In this document: piece by piece, positions 1 through 6,934 of the stretch | Layout of the letters: the number at the start of each line of letters is the position of its first letter | How positions within the stretch are numbered: the first letter of the stretch is position 1 | NCBI GenBank assembly: GCA_000405345.1 | Contig: ASPC01000066.1 | Coordinates: 1 to 8,939, forward strand | From: Atribacteria bacterium SCGC AAA255-N14 | Lineage (GTDB): Bacteria > Atribacterota > JS1 > SB-45 > 34-128 | Length of the DNA stretch: 8,939 nucleotides | Direction: 5' to 3' | Translations under genes and position numbers: made by a program | The notes under the pieces: generated by a model | Databases searched by the model: none | Told to the model about the DNA's origin: nothing | The model's input: only the letters and a program-made list of their open reading frames with translations

Positions 1-450
1 CGTCAAAGATGGCTTGTAATGACTAAAAAGAAGGATGGATTTGGTTTCCATTGCTCAGAATCATCTATAAGGGCTATCAACGATGCTTTAAATATGAATA
101 TACCTGAAGATGTAATCCGTATATCTACCGGGTTTCGCGGTGGAGGCGGTGGTTATGGTGATAGGTGTGGAATTTTAGAATCAGGAATTATTCTGCTTGG
201 GTTTAAATATGGAAGATTAAAGAAGGAAGAAGATTGTACAAAGATAAGTTATTTAGTTCGTTTATTACATGTGCGTTATATGGAAAAACTAGGCAGTATA
301 TATTGTCGAATATTATTTCCTTTTCATCGACTTCACAGTAAAGATGATTCATGTGCTTATGTTTATGATATGGGAACCAAAATAGTTGCAGAACTTTTAC
401 TGGAAGCTGAAGATTTACTTTTGGAAATGCCAAGAAATGAAGTATGTTAA
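1..450 (+). CDS. C_GCAxxG_C_C family protein, 5' end probably outside the window
   Basis: The reading frame is open to the left edge. The first Met is at base 19 (143 residues from there), but no Shine-Dalgarno precedes it, unlike the other genes here, so the true start probably lies upstream. Numbered from that Met, the protein has the four-cysteine layout of the C_GCAxxG_C_C family: Cys12 in HCSES, then a glycine-rich stretch (38-47) leading into Cys50 in RCGILESG, then Cys96 in YCRIL and Cys112 in SCAYV. The GCAxxG element is a variant (CGILESG) but sits in the right place, followed by the usual helix ending in a GR pair. The family is thought to be redox- or metal-related through its cysteines; the exact reaction is not established. 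It is probably cytoplasmic, as no signal or membrane segment is visible. A 101-base gap separates it from the next gene on the same strand, and a functional link is not evident. Confidence 0.75.
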   Translation, partial: RQRWLVMTKKKDGFGFHCSESSIRAINDALNMNIPEDVIRISTGFRGGGGGYGDRCGILESGIILLGFKYGRLKKEEDCTKISYLVRLLHVRYMEKLGSIYCRILFPFHRLHSKDDSCAYVYDMGTKIVAELLLEAEDLLLEMPRNEVC

Positions 451-477
451 TTTATTTTATGCAAATTAAAAAGAGAA

Positions 478-512
478 TTTCAATTATTAAAGCATTGCAT
501 TTCAAATTGAAA
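478..512. promoter_or_regulatory. Candidate operator: repeated TTTCAA half-sites and a 13-bp palindrome
   Basis: A 13-base near-perfect palindrome, TTTCAA-A-TTGAAA, occupies 500-512. A further TTTCAA half-site is at 478-483, 22 bases upstream, about two helical turns. The stretch sits just before -10-like hexamers (TATATT at 516-521, TACAAT at 523-528) upstream of the first dehydrogenase gene. It is in the right place for a regulator-binding site controlling the cluster. The region is AT-rich, so chance is a real alternative, and no regulator gene is in the window. Confidence 0.25.
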
Positions 513-551
513 AAGTATATTTTACAATAAATGAAAGAGAGGTATTTAATT

Positions 552-1571
552 ATGAAGGCAGCAGTATTAAAAGGACCCAAAGATCTATACATTGAGGATG
601 TTCAGAAACCCGTTCCAGGGTATGGAGAAGTTTTAGTAAGAGTGAAAGCAACAGCCATATGTGGTACAGATATTTCAATTTATGAAGGTAAAACTAAAGT
701 AGATTATCCTAGAACATTAGGTCATGAATCAGCCGGAGAAGTTGTAGAATTGGGTGAGGGTGTAAAAAGCTTAAAAGTGGGAGATAAAATTGCAATGAGC
801 CCCACCTCTTATTGCGGTACTTGTCTTGACTGTCTGAGAGGCGACACAAATATTTGCAAAAATGGAGGTTTGTTTGGTCGCGAATTTAACGGGACTTTTG
901 CTGAGTATGTTACCCTTAACGAAAACAGGGCATTTAAATTACCGGATAGCATGTCATGCGTAGATGCTACAACATTTGCTTTGCTAACTACAGTAGTTTA
1001 TGCACAGAGGAAAGTTCATATATTTCCAAATTCCAGTGTAGTGGTAATTGGAGAAGGTAATGCTGGCTTAATGCATTCCAAAATTTCAAAATTAAAGGGA
1101 GCTAATCCAGTAATAGGGGTTGATATTAAAGAGAGCGAATGGAAACTTGATATAGCAAAAAGTTTATATGGAGCTGATTATGTATTAAGTGAGAATGTAA
1201 TTGAGAAAGTAGATGAACTTACCGAAGGTAAAGGGGCAGATTTTGTTATTGAATGCGCGGGAAAGGCAGTGACATGGAATTTAGCAACTAAATTAGTTCG
1301 TCCGGGAGGAACTATACTTGCATTTGGAATAACAGGACCTACAATAGAAAAGTTTAATTCATATTCATTATATTATAAGGACTTAAAAATTATTGGTTCC
1401 AGAGCGATGCAAGCAATTGATTGGCCTATTTCTATAGATTTAGCAAAAAAAGGGAAAATAGATATCGGAGCAATTATTACTAATCGATTGCCACTAGAAG
1501 ACCTGATAAAAGGTTTCGAAATGCTCAAAGATCCTTCCCAGAAAGCCTTGAGAGTAGTAATAGAAATTTAA
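552..1571 (+). CDS. Zinc-dependent medium-chain alcohol/polyol dehydrogenase (COG1063 type)
   Basis: This 339-residue protein, full length for the family, should oxidise an alcohol or polyol with NAD(P) in the cytoplasm. The start at 552 is preferred over the in-frame ATG at 531 because GAGAGG (537-542) lies 9 bases before it and MKAAVLKG is the usual family N-terminus. The GroES-like domain has catalytic-zinc residues Cys37 and His58-Glu59 and the structural-zinc cysteines 88, 91, 94 and 102. The Rossmann domain has G167-x-G169-x-x-G172. Oddly, the position that normally supplies the third catalytic zinc ligand (Glu or Cys) appears to be Ala143; the second dehydrogenase in this window keeps Cys there. 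The family includes threonine, sorbitol and galactitol-type dehydrogenases, so the substrate cannot be assigned. Its position ahead of an oxidoreductase and a sugar-type ABC transporter suggests a catabolic role. The family call is firm; the specificity is unknown. Confidence 0.93.
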   Translation: MKAAVLKGPKDLYIEDVQKPVPGYGEVLVRVKATAICGTDISIYEGKTKVDYPRTLGHESAGEVVELGEGVKSLKVGDKIAMSPTSYCGTCLDCLRGDTNICKNGGLFGREFNGTFAEYVTLNENRAFKLPDSMSCVDATTFALLTTVVYAQRKVHIFPNSSVVVIGEGNAGLMHSKISKLKGANPVIGVDIKESEWKLDIAKSLYGADYVLSENVIEKVDELTEGKGADFVIECAGKAVTWNLATKLVRPGGTILAFGITGPTIEKFNSYSLYYKDLKIIGSRAMQAIDWPISIDLAKKGKIDIGAIITNRLPLEDLIKGFEMLKDPSQKALRVVIEI

Positions 1572-1659
1572 AATAATTATATAGAGATTTACTATTAGAT
1601 GATTTGACAGCCTGAAATAGATAAAGTTAAGGTTATAATCAATATAAGGGGTATAGATA

Positions 1660-2805
1660 ATGAAAAATGATGCGTATTCAGAAGATAAGGAAATTAACAT
1701 AGCTGTTATTGGTGTTGGATGGATAGGCGAGGTGCATAGTGAATGTTACAAAAGACTGGAGCAATATATACCAGGAGTAAAAATAGTACTTCATACAGTT
1801 GTAGATATTAACGAAGATCGTGCAAAAGAAATTGCAAGGAAATATCGGTATAAGGAATGGGATACTGATTGGAAAAATATTTTAAAGAATAAGGAAATTG
1901 ATATTGTAGATATATGCACAAGTAATAAATTTCACAAAGAAATTGCTATTGCGGCTGCCAAAGCAGGTAAGCATATAATTTGTGAAAAGCCATTGGCAAG
2001 CAACTTGAAAGATGCTAAAGAGTTATATGAAGAAGTTTTAAAACATAATGTTAAAAGTTTAATTAATTTTCCCTACAGAAAATTTCCTGCCCTTGTATAT
2101 ATTCGTCAATTGATTATGAAAGGGAAATTAGGTGATATCTATGATTATAGGGCTTCTTTTACTCAAGATATGTCCATGAATAGCAATTATTTTGATTGGC
2201 ATTTTAAAAAGTCTTTGGCTGGGGCTGGATGTTTAACAACAATGGGTATTCACTCTCTTGATATGGCTCGATTTTTAATGGGAGACATTTCGGAAGTTTT
2301 TGCTTTAAGTAAGACTTTTATTAAAGAAAGGTCATCTAATTTGAATGGAAAAATAACAAGAGAAAAAGTGGATGTTGATGATACAACTGCAATATTGGCA
2401 AAATTTAAAATAGGCTCTATAGGTACATTTTTCTTTTCATGGTTAGTCGCTGGTAGAAAACATCATATGGATATTGAAATAAACGGTAGCAAAGGTAGTA
2501 TACTTTTTAATAGTGAGAGACTGAACGAGATTAAATTCTGTGATAATGACATTAAAGATAAGAAAAACATAGGGTTTAAAAACATATTAATAGGTGCTGA
2601 ACATCCTTATGGTAATTTATTTTCTTTAAAAACTGGCATGGGTATAGGATGGAAAGAATCTATTGTTATTCAGTTTACAGATTTTGTAAAGGCTATAATA
2701 GAAGATAAAAAAACTGAACCCAGCCTGCATGATGGTCTGGAGGCACAGAAACTAATTGAAGCAATTCAGACATCTGCAGAAAGTAGCAAATGGGTGAAAA
2801 TATAG
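1660..2805 (+). CDS. Gfo/Idh/MocA family NAD(P)-dependent oxidoreductase
   Basis: This 381-residue cytoplasmic dehydrogenase belongs to the family of inositol dehydrogenase and glucose-fructose oxidoreductase. AAGGGG at 1646-1651 lies 8 bases before the ATG. The N-terminal Rossmann fold shows G18-x-G20-x-x-G23 and an acidic residue, Asp49, at the end of the second strand. The family catalytic signature E109-K110-P111 is present. In the C-terminal domain, His198 and Asp201 match the conserved GxHxxD segment, but the residue four before the His, normally the catalytic Asp (Asp172 in the Bacillus inositol dehydrogenase), is Thr194. That substitution occurs in some subgroups and may mark a different substrate or mechanism. 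The gene lies 88 bases after the first dehydrogenase on the same strand. The gene ends with two consecutive in-frame TAG codons. It probably oxidises a sugar, polyol or derivative brought in by the downstream transporter; the substrate is inferred only in general terms. Confidence 0.92.
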   Translation: MKNDAYSEDKEINIAVIGVGWIGEVHSECYKRLEQYIPGVKIVLHTVVDINEDRAKEIARKYRYKEWDTDWKNILKNKEIDIVDICTSNKFHKEIAIAAAKAGKHIICEKPLASNLKDAKELYEEVLKHNVKSLINFPYRKFPALVYIRQLIMKGKLGDIYDYRASFTQDMSMNSNYFDWHFKKSLAGAGCLTTMGIHSLDMARFLMGDISEVFALSKTFIKERSSNLNGKITREKVDVDDTTAILAKFKIGSIGTFFFSWLVAGRKHHMDIEINGSKGSILFNSERLNEIKFCDNDIKDKKNIGFKNILIGAEHPYGNLFSLKTGMGIGWKESIVIQFTDFVKAIIEDKKTEPSLHDGLEAQKLIEAIQTSAESSKWVKI

Positions 2806-2835
2806 TAGATAACAAAAGATAAAATTATTTAGTAG

Positions 2836-2961
2836 AGTACTATAGATATTGCAAAAATACCTTCAAGAACCCATATTTCTGATGAAACTGAAAGGTTAAT
2901 TATAAAGGGGAATGAGAATTATATTGTTAAAGAAGGTGAAGTCACAGGGATAAAATTATAA
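2836..2961 (+). pseudogene. Unidentified coding-like remnant, 41 codons without a start
   Basis: Between the Gfo/Idh/MocA gene and the cupin gene, 41 sense codons run from just after a TAG-TAG pair (2830-2835) to TAA (2959-2961). The translation has the composition of real protein (it includes IPSRTHISDETERLIIKG and NYIVKEGEVTGIKL) but has no ATG, GTG or TTG start with a ribosome binding site. It is in the same frame as the upstream oxidoreductase, separated from it by two TAG-TAG pairs. The likeliest explanation is the 3' end of a decayed or deleted gene. The last residues loosely recall the C-terminal strands of amidohydrolase-like enzymes, which is too weak to assign. It could also be chance open frame. 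Confidence 0.4.
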
Positions 2962-3018
2962 GAGAAAATTAATAAATTGTTTTTGGCATTATTAAAAAAT
3001 AAAAAAGGAGTTTTAAAA

Positions 3019-3372
3019 ATGAAGCATATTAAAGTTAATAATTTAAAATCAAAAGTTCTTCCTAAACATGAAAGGGTTTATGCGAAAGAAATTTGGGGAA
3101 AAGAAAGTGGGGCTAAAAATTGTGTAGTACTATATAATGAAATGGATAAAACAGGTGGTGCAGAGATGCATGTTCACGCTGACTCCGAACACATTTTTTA
3201 TGTAATTGAAGGAGAAATGTCAATTTCAGATGGGAACGAAACTTATATTATTAAAGCAGGAGAAGCCGCAGTAGTAGAGCCCGGGGAACCTCATGAGGCA
3301 AAGGGAACAGGGAAAGTAGACTGCAAATATCTATTAGCTACTTCTCCTCCCGCATCCTTTACTGATAAATAG
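3019..3372 (+). CDS. Single-domain cupin protein
   Basis: This 117-residue small beta-barrel protein is predicted to bind a metal. The ATG at 3019 is chosen because AAAGGAG (3004-3010) lies 8 bases upstream; the frame also extends to a TTG at 2977 with no ribosome binding site. Cupin motif 1 is visible as His51-x-His53, then Glu57-His58 and Gly65 in a VIEGE strand turn. Motif 2 has Gly81, Pro88-Gly89 and His92. The spacing to Gly65 places His58 where motif 1 usually has Glu (or Gln in the EQ variants), so the metal site may be four-His or may use Glu57. Stand-alone cupins beside sugar dehydrogenases can be isomerases, epimerases or sugar-acid processing enzymes, but this size class also includes proteins of unknown role. 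It follows the oxidoreductase and precedes the ABC transporter, so a role on the imported compound is a reasonable inference only. Confidence 0.9.
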   Translation: MKHIKVNNLKSKVLPKHERVYAKEIWGKESGAKNCVVLYNEMDKTGGAEMHVHADSEHIFYVIEGEMSISDGNETYIIKAGEAAVVEPGEPHEAKGTGKVDCKYLLATSPPASFTDK

Positions 3373-3516
3373 TCTAAAAATCTAATAAGATATTCGCAAC
3401 AAGATTAATAACAAATGATTGTAAAATATAAAGAGAAAATATTGCGCTTATTATATTCGGAATAACAAGAGGAAAAATATAACACTAAGATTTTACAAGT
3501 ATAGGTGAATAAAAAA

Positions 3517-5016
3517 ATGACAAATGATAAGAATTTTATTCTGGAAGTAAAAAATGTTAGAAAAGAATTTCCTGGAGTGTTAGCTTTAGATGATGTTAAT
3601 TTCGATCTTAAAGCTGGTGAAATTCATGCTTTATTAGGAGAAAATGGCGCTGGAAAATCGACATTAATAAAAATAATTTCAGGAGTATATAAAGCCGAAG
3701 CAGGAGAGATTATTATTGATGGCCAGAAAAAGATTTTTAATAATCCACACGAGGCACTGAATAATGGAATTAGTACAATATATCAAGAATTTAATTTAGT
3801 TCCCCATATGAACGTTAGTGAAAATGTATATTTAGGCAAAGAAGATGTAATTTCTGAAAGATTTGGGATTTTAGATAGAAGAAAAATGAAAAATGAAACT
3901 AAAGAGTTGTTAAACTCGATTAATCTTAGTCTTAATCCCAATGAAATCGTAAAAGGTTTAGGAATTGCAAAACAGCAATTATTATCAATTGCGAAAGCTA
4001 TTTTCAGGAAAGCTAAAGTTATTATTATGGATGAGCCATCAGCAGTATTGACTGCAAAAGAATTTGAATATCTGCTTAAGTTGATTAGAGGATTAAAAAG
4101 TGAAGGAATTGCCATTATATATATATCTCACAGAATTGAAGAAATATTCCAAATTGCTGATCGAGTTACTGTTTTGCGAAATGGTAAATTGATTGGAACA
4201 AATAAGATTAATGATATAGATATTGATCAGTTAATAAAAATGATGGTTGGCCGAAGATTAGAGGAAAAATACCACAAAGCAACAGTGAAAATCGGAAGTG
4301 ATTTGTTCGAGGTTGAAAATATAAATCGCAAAAATATATTAAAAAATATAAGCTTCACTTTGCGAGAAGGAGAAATATTAGGAATTACAGGATTAGTAGG
4401 AGCCGGCAAAACAGAATTAGCAAGGGCAATTTTTGGTGCCGATAAAATAGATTCAGGAATAATTAAAATTAAAAATGAGGTTGTAGAAATTGATAATCCA
4501 AGTAATGCCATTAACAATAAGATAAGTTTTATTCCTGAAGATAGAAAAAATGGTGGGCTTGTTTTAGAAATGTCGGTGAAACATAATATTACCTTGGCCA
4601 ATTTGAATCAACTCGTTAAGATGAGTGTTATTAACTTAAAGAAAGAAAAAGAAATTGCAAGAGAATTTAAAGGTAAATTATCAATAAAAACACCTAATTT
4701 AGAAAGGAAAACATTGTATTTAAGCGGGGGTAACCAACAGAAAGTGGTTATTGCAAAGTGGATATTTGCCGATGCTCGTATTTTTATATTTGATGAAGCA
4801 ACAAGAGGAATTGATATCGGAGCCAAAGTTGAAGTATATGATCTAATTATGGACCTGGTTAAACAAGGGGCAGGTGTTATTTTTATCTCCTCGGAATTCG
4901 AAGAAATATTAGGAATATGCGATCGGATTTTAGTTATGAGTAAAGGGAGAGTAACTAAAGAATTTAATGTAAAAGAAACGGATAAAGAAAAAATCTTAAA
5001 AGCGGCAATTATATAG
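3517..5016 (+). CDS. Sugar-type ABC transporter, double ATP-binding subunit (RbsA/MglA-like, CUT2)
   Basis: This protein of 499 residues has two fused nucleotide-binding domains, the normal size for RbsA-like ATPases that energise import of monosaccharides and related solutes. The start is the ATG at 3517, with AGGTGA (3503-3508) 8 bases upstream; the GTG at 3505 lies inside that site. Domain 1 has Walker A from Gly41 to Thr49 (GENGAGKST), a degenerate signature (LGIAKQQ) as is usual in this family, Walker B ending at Asp172-Glu173-Pro174, and an ISHR switch histidine. Domain 2 has Walker A 292-299 (GLVGAGKT), the family-typical PEDRK segment, the signature LSGGNQQK at 402-409, Walker B with Asp426-Glu427 and a TRGID D-loop. 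Its H-loop reads SSE without His, as in other RbsA proteins. The permease gene follows after 30 bases. The family is certain; the transported substrate is not determined. Confidence 0.96.
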   Translation: MTNDKNFILEVKNVRKEFPGVLALDDVNFDLKAGEIHALLGENGAGKSTLIKIISGVYKAEAGEIIIDGQKKIFNNPHEALNNGISTIYQEFNLVPHMNVSENVYLGKEDVISERFGILDRRKMKNETKELLNSINLSLNPNEIVKGLGIAKQQLLSIAKAIFRKAKVIIMDEPSAVLTAKEFEYLLKLIRGLKSEGIAIIYISHRIEEIFQIADRVTVLRNGKLIGTNKINDIDIDQLIKMMVGRRLEEKYHKATVKIGSDLFEVENINRKNILKNISFTLREGEILGITGLVGAGKTELARAIFGADKIDSGIIKIKNEVVEIDNPSNAINNKISFIPEDRKNGGLVLEMSVKHNITLANLNQLVKMSVINLKKEKEIAREFKGKLSIKTPNLERKTLYLSGGNQQKVVIAKWIFADARIFIFDEATRGIDIGAKVEVYDLIMDLVKQGAGVIFISSEFEEILGICDRILVMSKGRVTKEFNVKETDKEKILKAAII

Positions 5017-5046
5017 CTGTTCGATAAAAAAGGAGGAAAAAACTGA

Positions 5047-6018
5047 ATGTTAACTTCTAAAATGAGGAATACTGAAATAAATCAAAAAAACCTTAACAAT
5101 AAAATTGACTGGAGAAGCGCAATACTTCCATTAATTATAATTCTGATGAGCATGTTGTTTTATTCCGTAAACAATAATTTTTTGAGCATCTATAATTTTC
5201 AGAACATCACAAGACAAGTTTCAGTACTTGCAATTATTGCCGTAGGACAATCATTGGTAATTATCTGTGGAGGCATTGATCTTTCTCAAGGTTCAGTAAT
5301 GGCTTTATCAAGCTTAATTGCTGCGGATTTTATGGTGAAATATGGAATGTGGCAGGGAATTTTAACAGGTCTTATTGTTGGTGCCTTTATAGGCTTAATA
5401 TCGGGAACAATTTATGCAAAAGGTAAAGTGCCTGCTTTTGTAGTTACTTTAGGCGGAATGACAGCGATAAGAGGTTTAACTTTTTTATATACTAATGGTA
5501 CCCCAGTGGTAGGCTTACCAGCATCTTTTAAATTTTTAGGTTTTGGAAAAATTTTGGGCGTACCTTTCCCTGGAGCCATAGCAATAATGATATTTATTTT
5601 TGCTTTTTTATTCTCAAGGTGGACAAGAACAGGTAGATATTTTTACGCCATTGGAGGTAATGAAGAAACTGCAATTTTGTCAGGTATAAATATTAGTAAG
5701 TATAAAATCATTTCTTTTGTGATTAGTGGAATTATGGCTGCAATAAGTGGCTTAATTTTAACTGCTCGCATTACTTCCGGACAACCAACCATAGGAGAAG
5801 GAATGGCATTGCAAGCAATTGCTGCAAGTGTCATTGGAGGCATCTCATTAAAAGGGGGAAGAGGAGGAATAGTCGGAACCTTTTTTGGGGTGTTAATTCT
5901 AGCTATAATAGGAAACGGCCTCAATCTAATGAGAGTATCTTCTTTTACTCAGATGGTTGTTAATGGATCTATTGTTATTGTGGCTGTATTTTTTGATGTT
6001 TATTATAAGAAAGATTAA
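5047..6018 (+). CDS. Sugar-type ABC transporter permease (RbsC-like, BPD_transp_2)
   Basis: This 323-residue integral membrane subunit pairs with the ATPase immediately upstream. AAAGGAGG ends at 5036, 10 bases before the ATG. After a hydrophilic N-terminus of about 24 residues there are roughly 8-10 hydrophobic segments, among them about 25-41, 58-74, 103-121, 173-190, 220-243, 277-297 and 303-318. Diagnostic RbsC-family segments are GGIDLSQGS (75-83), the cytoplasmic GGNEETAILSGI loop beginning at Gly203 that contacts the ATPase, and the glycine-rich GGISLKGGRGG segment near the C-terminus. It probably forms a homodimeric channel in the inner membrane. The binding-protein gene follows after 184 bases, a longer gap than between the ATPase and the permease. 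Confidence 0.95.
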   Translation: MLTSKMRNTEINQKNLNNKIDWRSAILPLIIILMSMLFYSVNNNFLSIYNFQNITRQVSVLAIIAVGQSLVIICGGIDLSQGSVMALSSLIAADFMVKYGMWQGILTGLIVGAFIGLISGTIYAKGKVPAFVVTLGGMTAIRGLTFLYTNGTPVVGLPASFKFLGFGKILGVPFPGAIAIMIFIFAFLFSRWTRTGRYFYAIGGNEETAILSGINISKYKIISFVISGIMAAISGLILTARITSGQPTIGEGMALQAIAASVIGGISLKGGRGGIVGTFFGVLILAIIGNGLNLMRVSSFTQMVVNGSIVIVAVFFDVYYKKD

Positions 6019-6073
6019 TAATGATTTCAATTAAAATAAGGAATTTAAGAAAAAATATAAAATCTTTAAGATA

Positions 6074-6102
6074 TTGCCTGTGTAGAGCAAAGAGGCTAAA
6101 AT
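6074..6102 (+). promoter_or_regulatory. Candidate sigma-70-type promoter for the binding-protein gene
   Basis: TTGCCT (6074-6079; 4 of 6 matches to TTGACA) and TAAAAT (6097-6102; 5 of 6 matches to TATAAT) are separated by exactly 17 bases. They lie about 100 bases upstream of the binding-protein start, in the long gap after the permease gene. An extra promoter here would fit the usual need for more binding protein than membrane components. In AT-rich DNA such matches also arise by chance. Confidence 0.35.
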
Positions 6103-6123
6103 GTAAGATATTTTTTAAAAAAA

Positions 6124-6133
6124 GGGAGGTGAT
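6124..6133 (+). promoter_or_regulatory. Orphan Shine-Dalgarno-like sequence with no start codon
   Basis: GGGAGGTGAT is a near-perfect complement to the 3' end of 16S rRNA, stronger than most ribosome binding sites in this window. No ATG, GTG or TTG at a usable distance opens a frame: a GTG overlaps the site and stops after eight codons, and the TTG at 6161 is too far away. It lies in the leader of the binding-protein mRNA. It may be the trace of a lost leader ORF, or simply chance. Confidence 0.25.
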
Positions 6134-6202
6134 ATATAGACATAAAGGATATTAATTAATTTGCTAAAAGTCATAAATATTTTAAAAAAGGAGTATGAAA
6201 AA

Positions 6203-6934
6203 ATGAATAGAAAGAGAATTGCTTTATTATTTTTGGTTCTATGTTTAATATTAAGTTTTTCAATAACTGTGACCGCTAAAGTAGGAGATTTACGTGATCT
6301 TCCAAGACCACCTAAACCGGACAAGAGTTATACTATTGGAGTGGCATTACCCCATTTAGCCAATCCACATTTTTTAGGTCATGCATATGGTTACTTTGAA
6401 GAGGGGAAAGCTTTAGGAGTAGATATTATATTGTTTGAGGCGGGTGGTTACAAATATATTGATCGACAAGTACAGCAAATAGAAGATTTTATAAGTATGG
6501 GAGTAGATGCAATCATCATTTGTGCAACAAGCGGTGAAGGTACAATGGCAATTGTAGATGAAGCAGTTGCAGCCGGCATTCCAGTAATTAATACCAACGT
6601 TATGACCAATAGCACGAATGTAGTGACTAGAGTTCGTTCAGATGATTCCTATATTGGACAATTACAAGCAGAGTACATGGCAAAAGAATTAAATAACAAA
6701 GGTAAAGTAATTATGCTTCCTGGGCCAGCAGGAACATCTTGGGCAATGGGTCGTTCCGCAGGATTTCGAGCTACTATGGAGAAAAACTTTCCAGATATAG
6801 AAATTTTAGATGAGCAGTTCTGTGATTCCGACCCTGCTGCAGGATTAGCTCTTATGGAAGATATGCTTTTAGCTTATCCAGACCTTGAGGGAGTAATGAC
6901 AGGGAGTGATTTTTTAGGAGTCGGAGCAATCTGA
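6203..6934 (+). CDS. Periplasmic sugar-type substrate-binding protein, C-terminally truncated at a junction
   Basis: This 243-residue periplasmic binding protein of the ribose-binding type supplies solute to the transporter encoded upstream. The ATG at 6203 is preferred (AAGGAG at 6188-6193, 9 bases away) over the TTG at 6161. Residues 1-25 form a signal peptide with a basic start, a hydrophobic core and a VTA-K cleavage site. Cys14 lies in the core without a lipobox, so the protein is soluble and periplasmic. The first lobe begins IGVALPHLANPHF. An AGGY segment and a later PGPAG..W segment recall TorT-like proteins. The usual length is about 310-340 residues; here the protein stops within GVGAI, where family members continue with Gln and the rest of the second lobe. 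The TGA at 6932 lies in sequence belonging to the antisense dehydrogenase gene, so the last roughly 80 residues are missing and the product is unlikely to work as it stands. Confidence 0.9.
   Translation: MNRKRIALLFLVLCLILSFSITVTAKVGDLRDLPRPPKPDKSYTIGVALPHLANPHFLGHAYGYFEEGKALGVDIILFEAGGYKYIDRQVQQIEDFISMGVDAIIICATSGEGTMAIVDEAVAAGIPVINTNVMTNSTNVVTRVRSDDSYIGQLQAEYMAKELNNKGKVIMLPGPAGTSWAMGRSAGFRATMEKNFPDIEILDEQFCDSDPAAGLALMEDMLLAYPDLEGVMTGSDFLGVGAI

Noticed and set aside
1604..1639. Perfect TTGACA (1604-1609) and perfect TATAAT (1634-1639) upstream of the Gfo/Idh/MocA gene
   Set aside because: The spacing is 24 bases, well beyond the usable 15-20 range, and a start downstream of the -10 would fall on the ribosome binding site. 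Not listed as a promoter.
2912..2953. Mini-ORF ATG at 2912 after AAAGGGG
   Set aside because: The ribosome binding site nearly abuts the ATG and the frame is only 13 codons, overlapping the more protein-like remnant in another frame.
2977..3018. N-terminal extension of the cupin from a TTG start
   Set aside because: No ribosome binding site precedes the TTG, whereas the ATG at 3019 has a strong one; the extension crosses that site.
3783..4826. Three antisense open frames inside the ABC ATPase gene
   Set aside because: They lie entirely opposite a well-conserved coding gene, show no domain-like motifs, and have no convincing ribosome binding sites.
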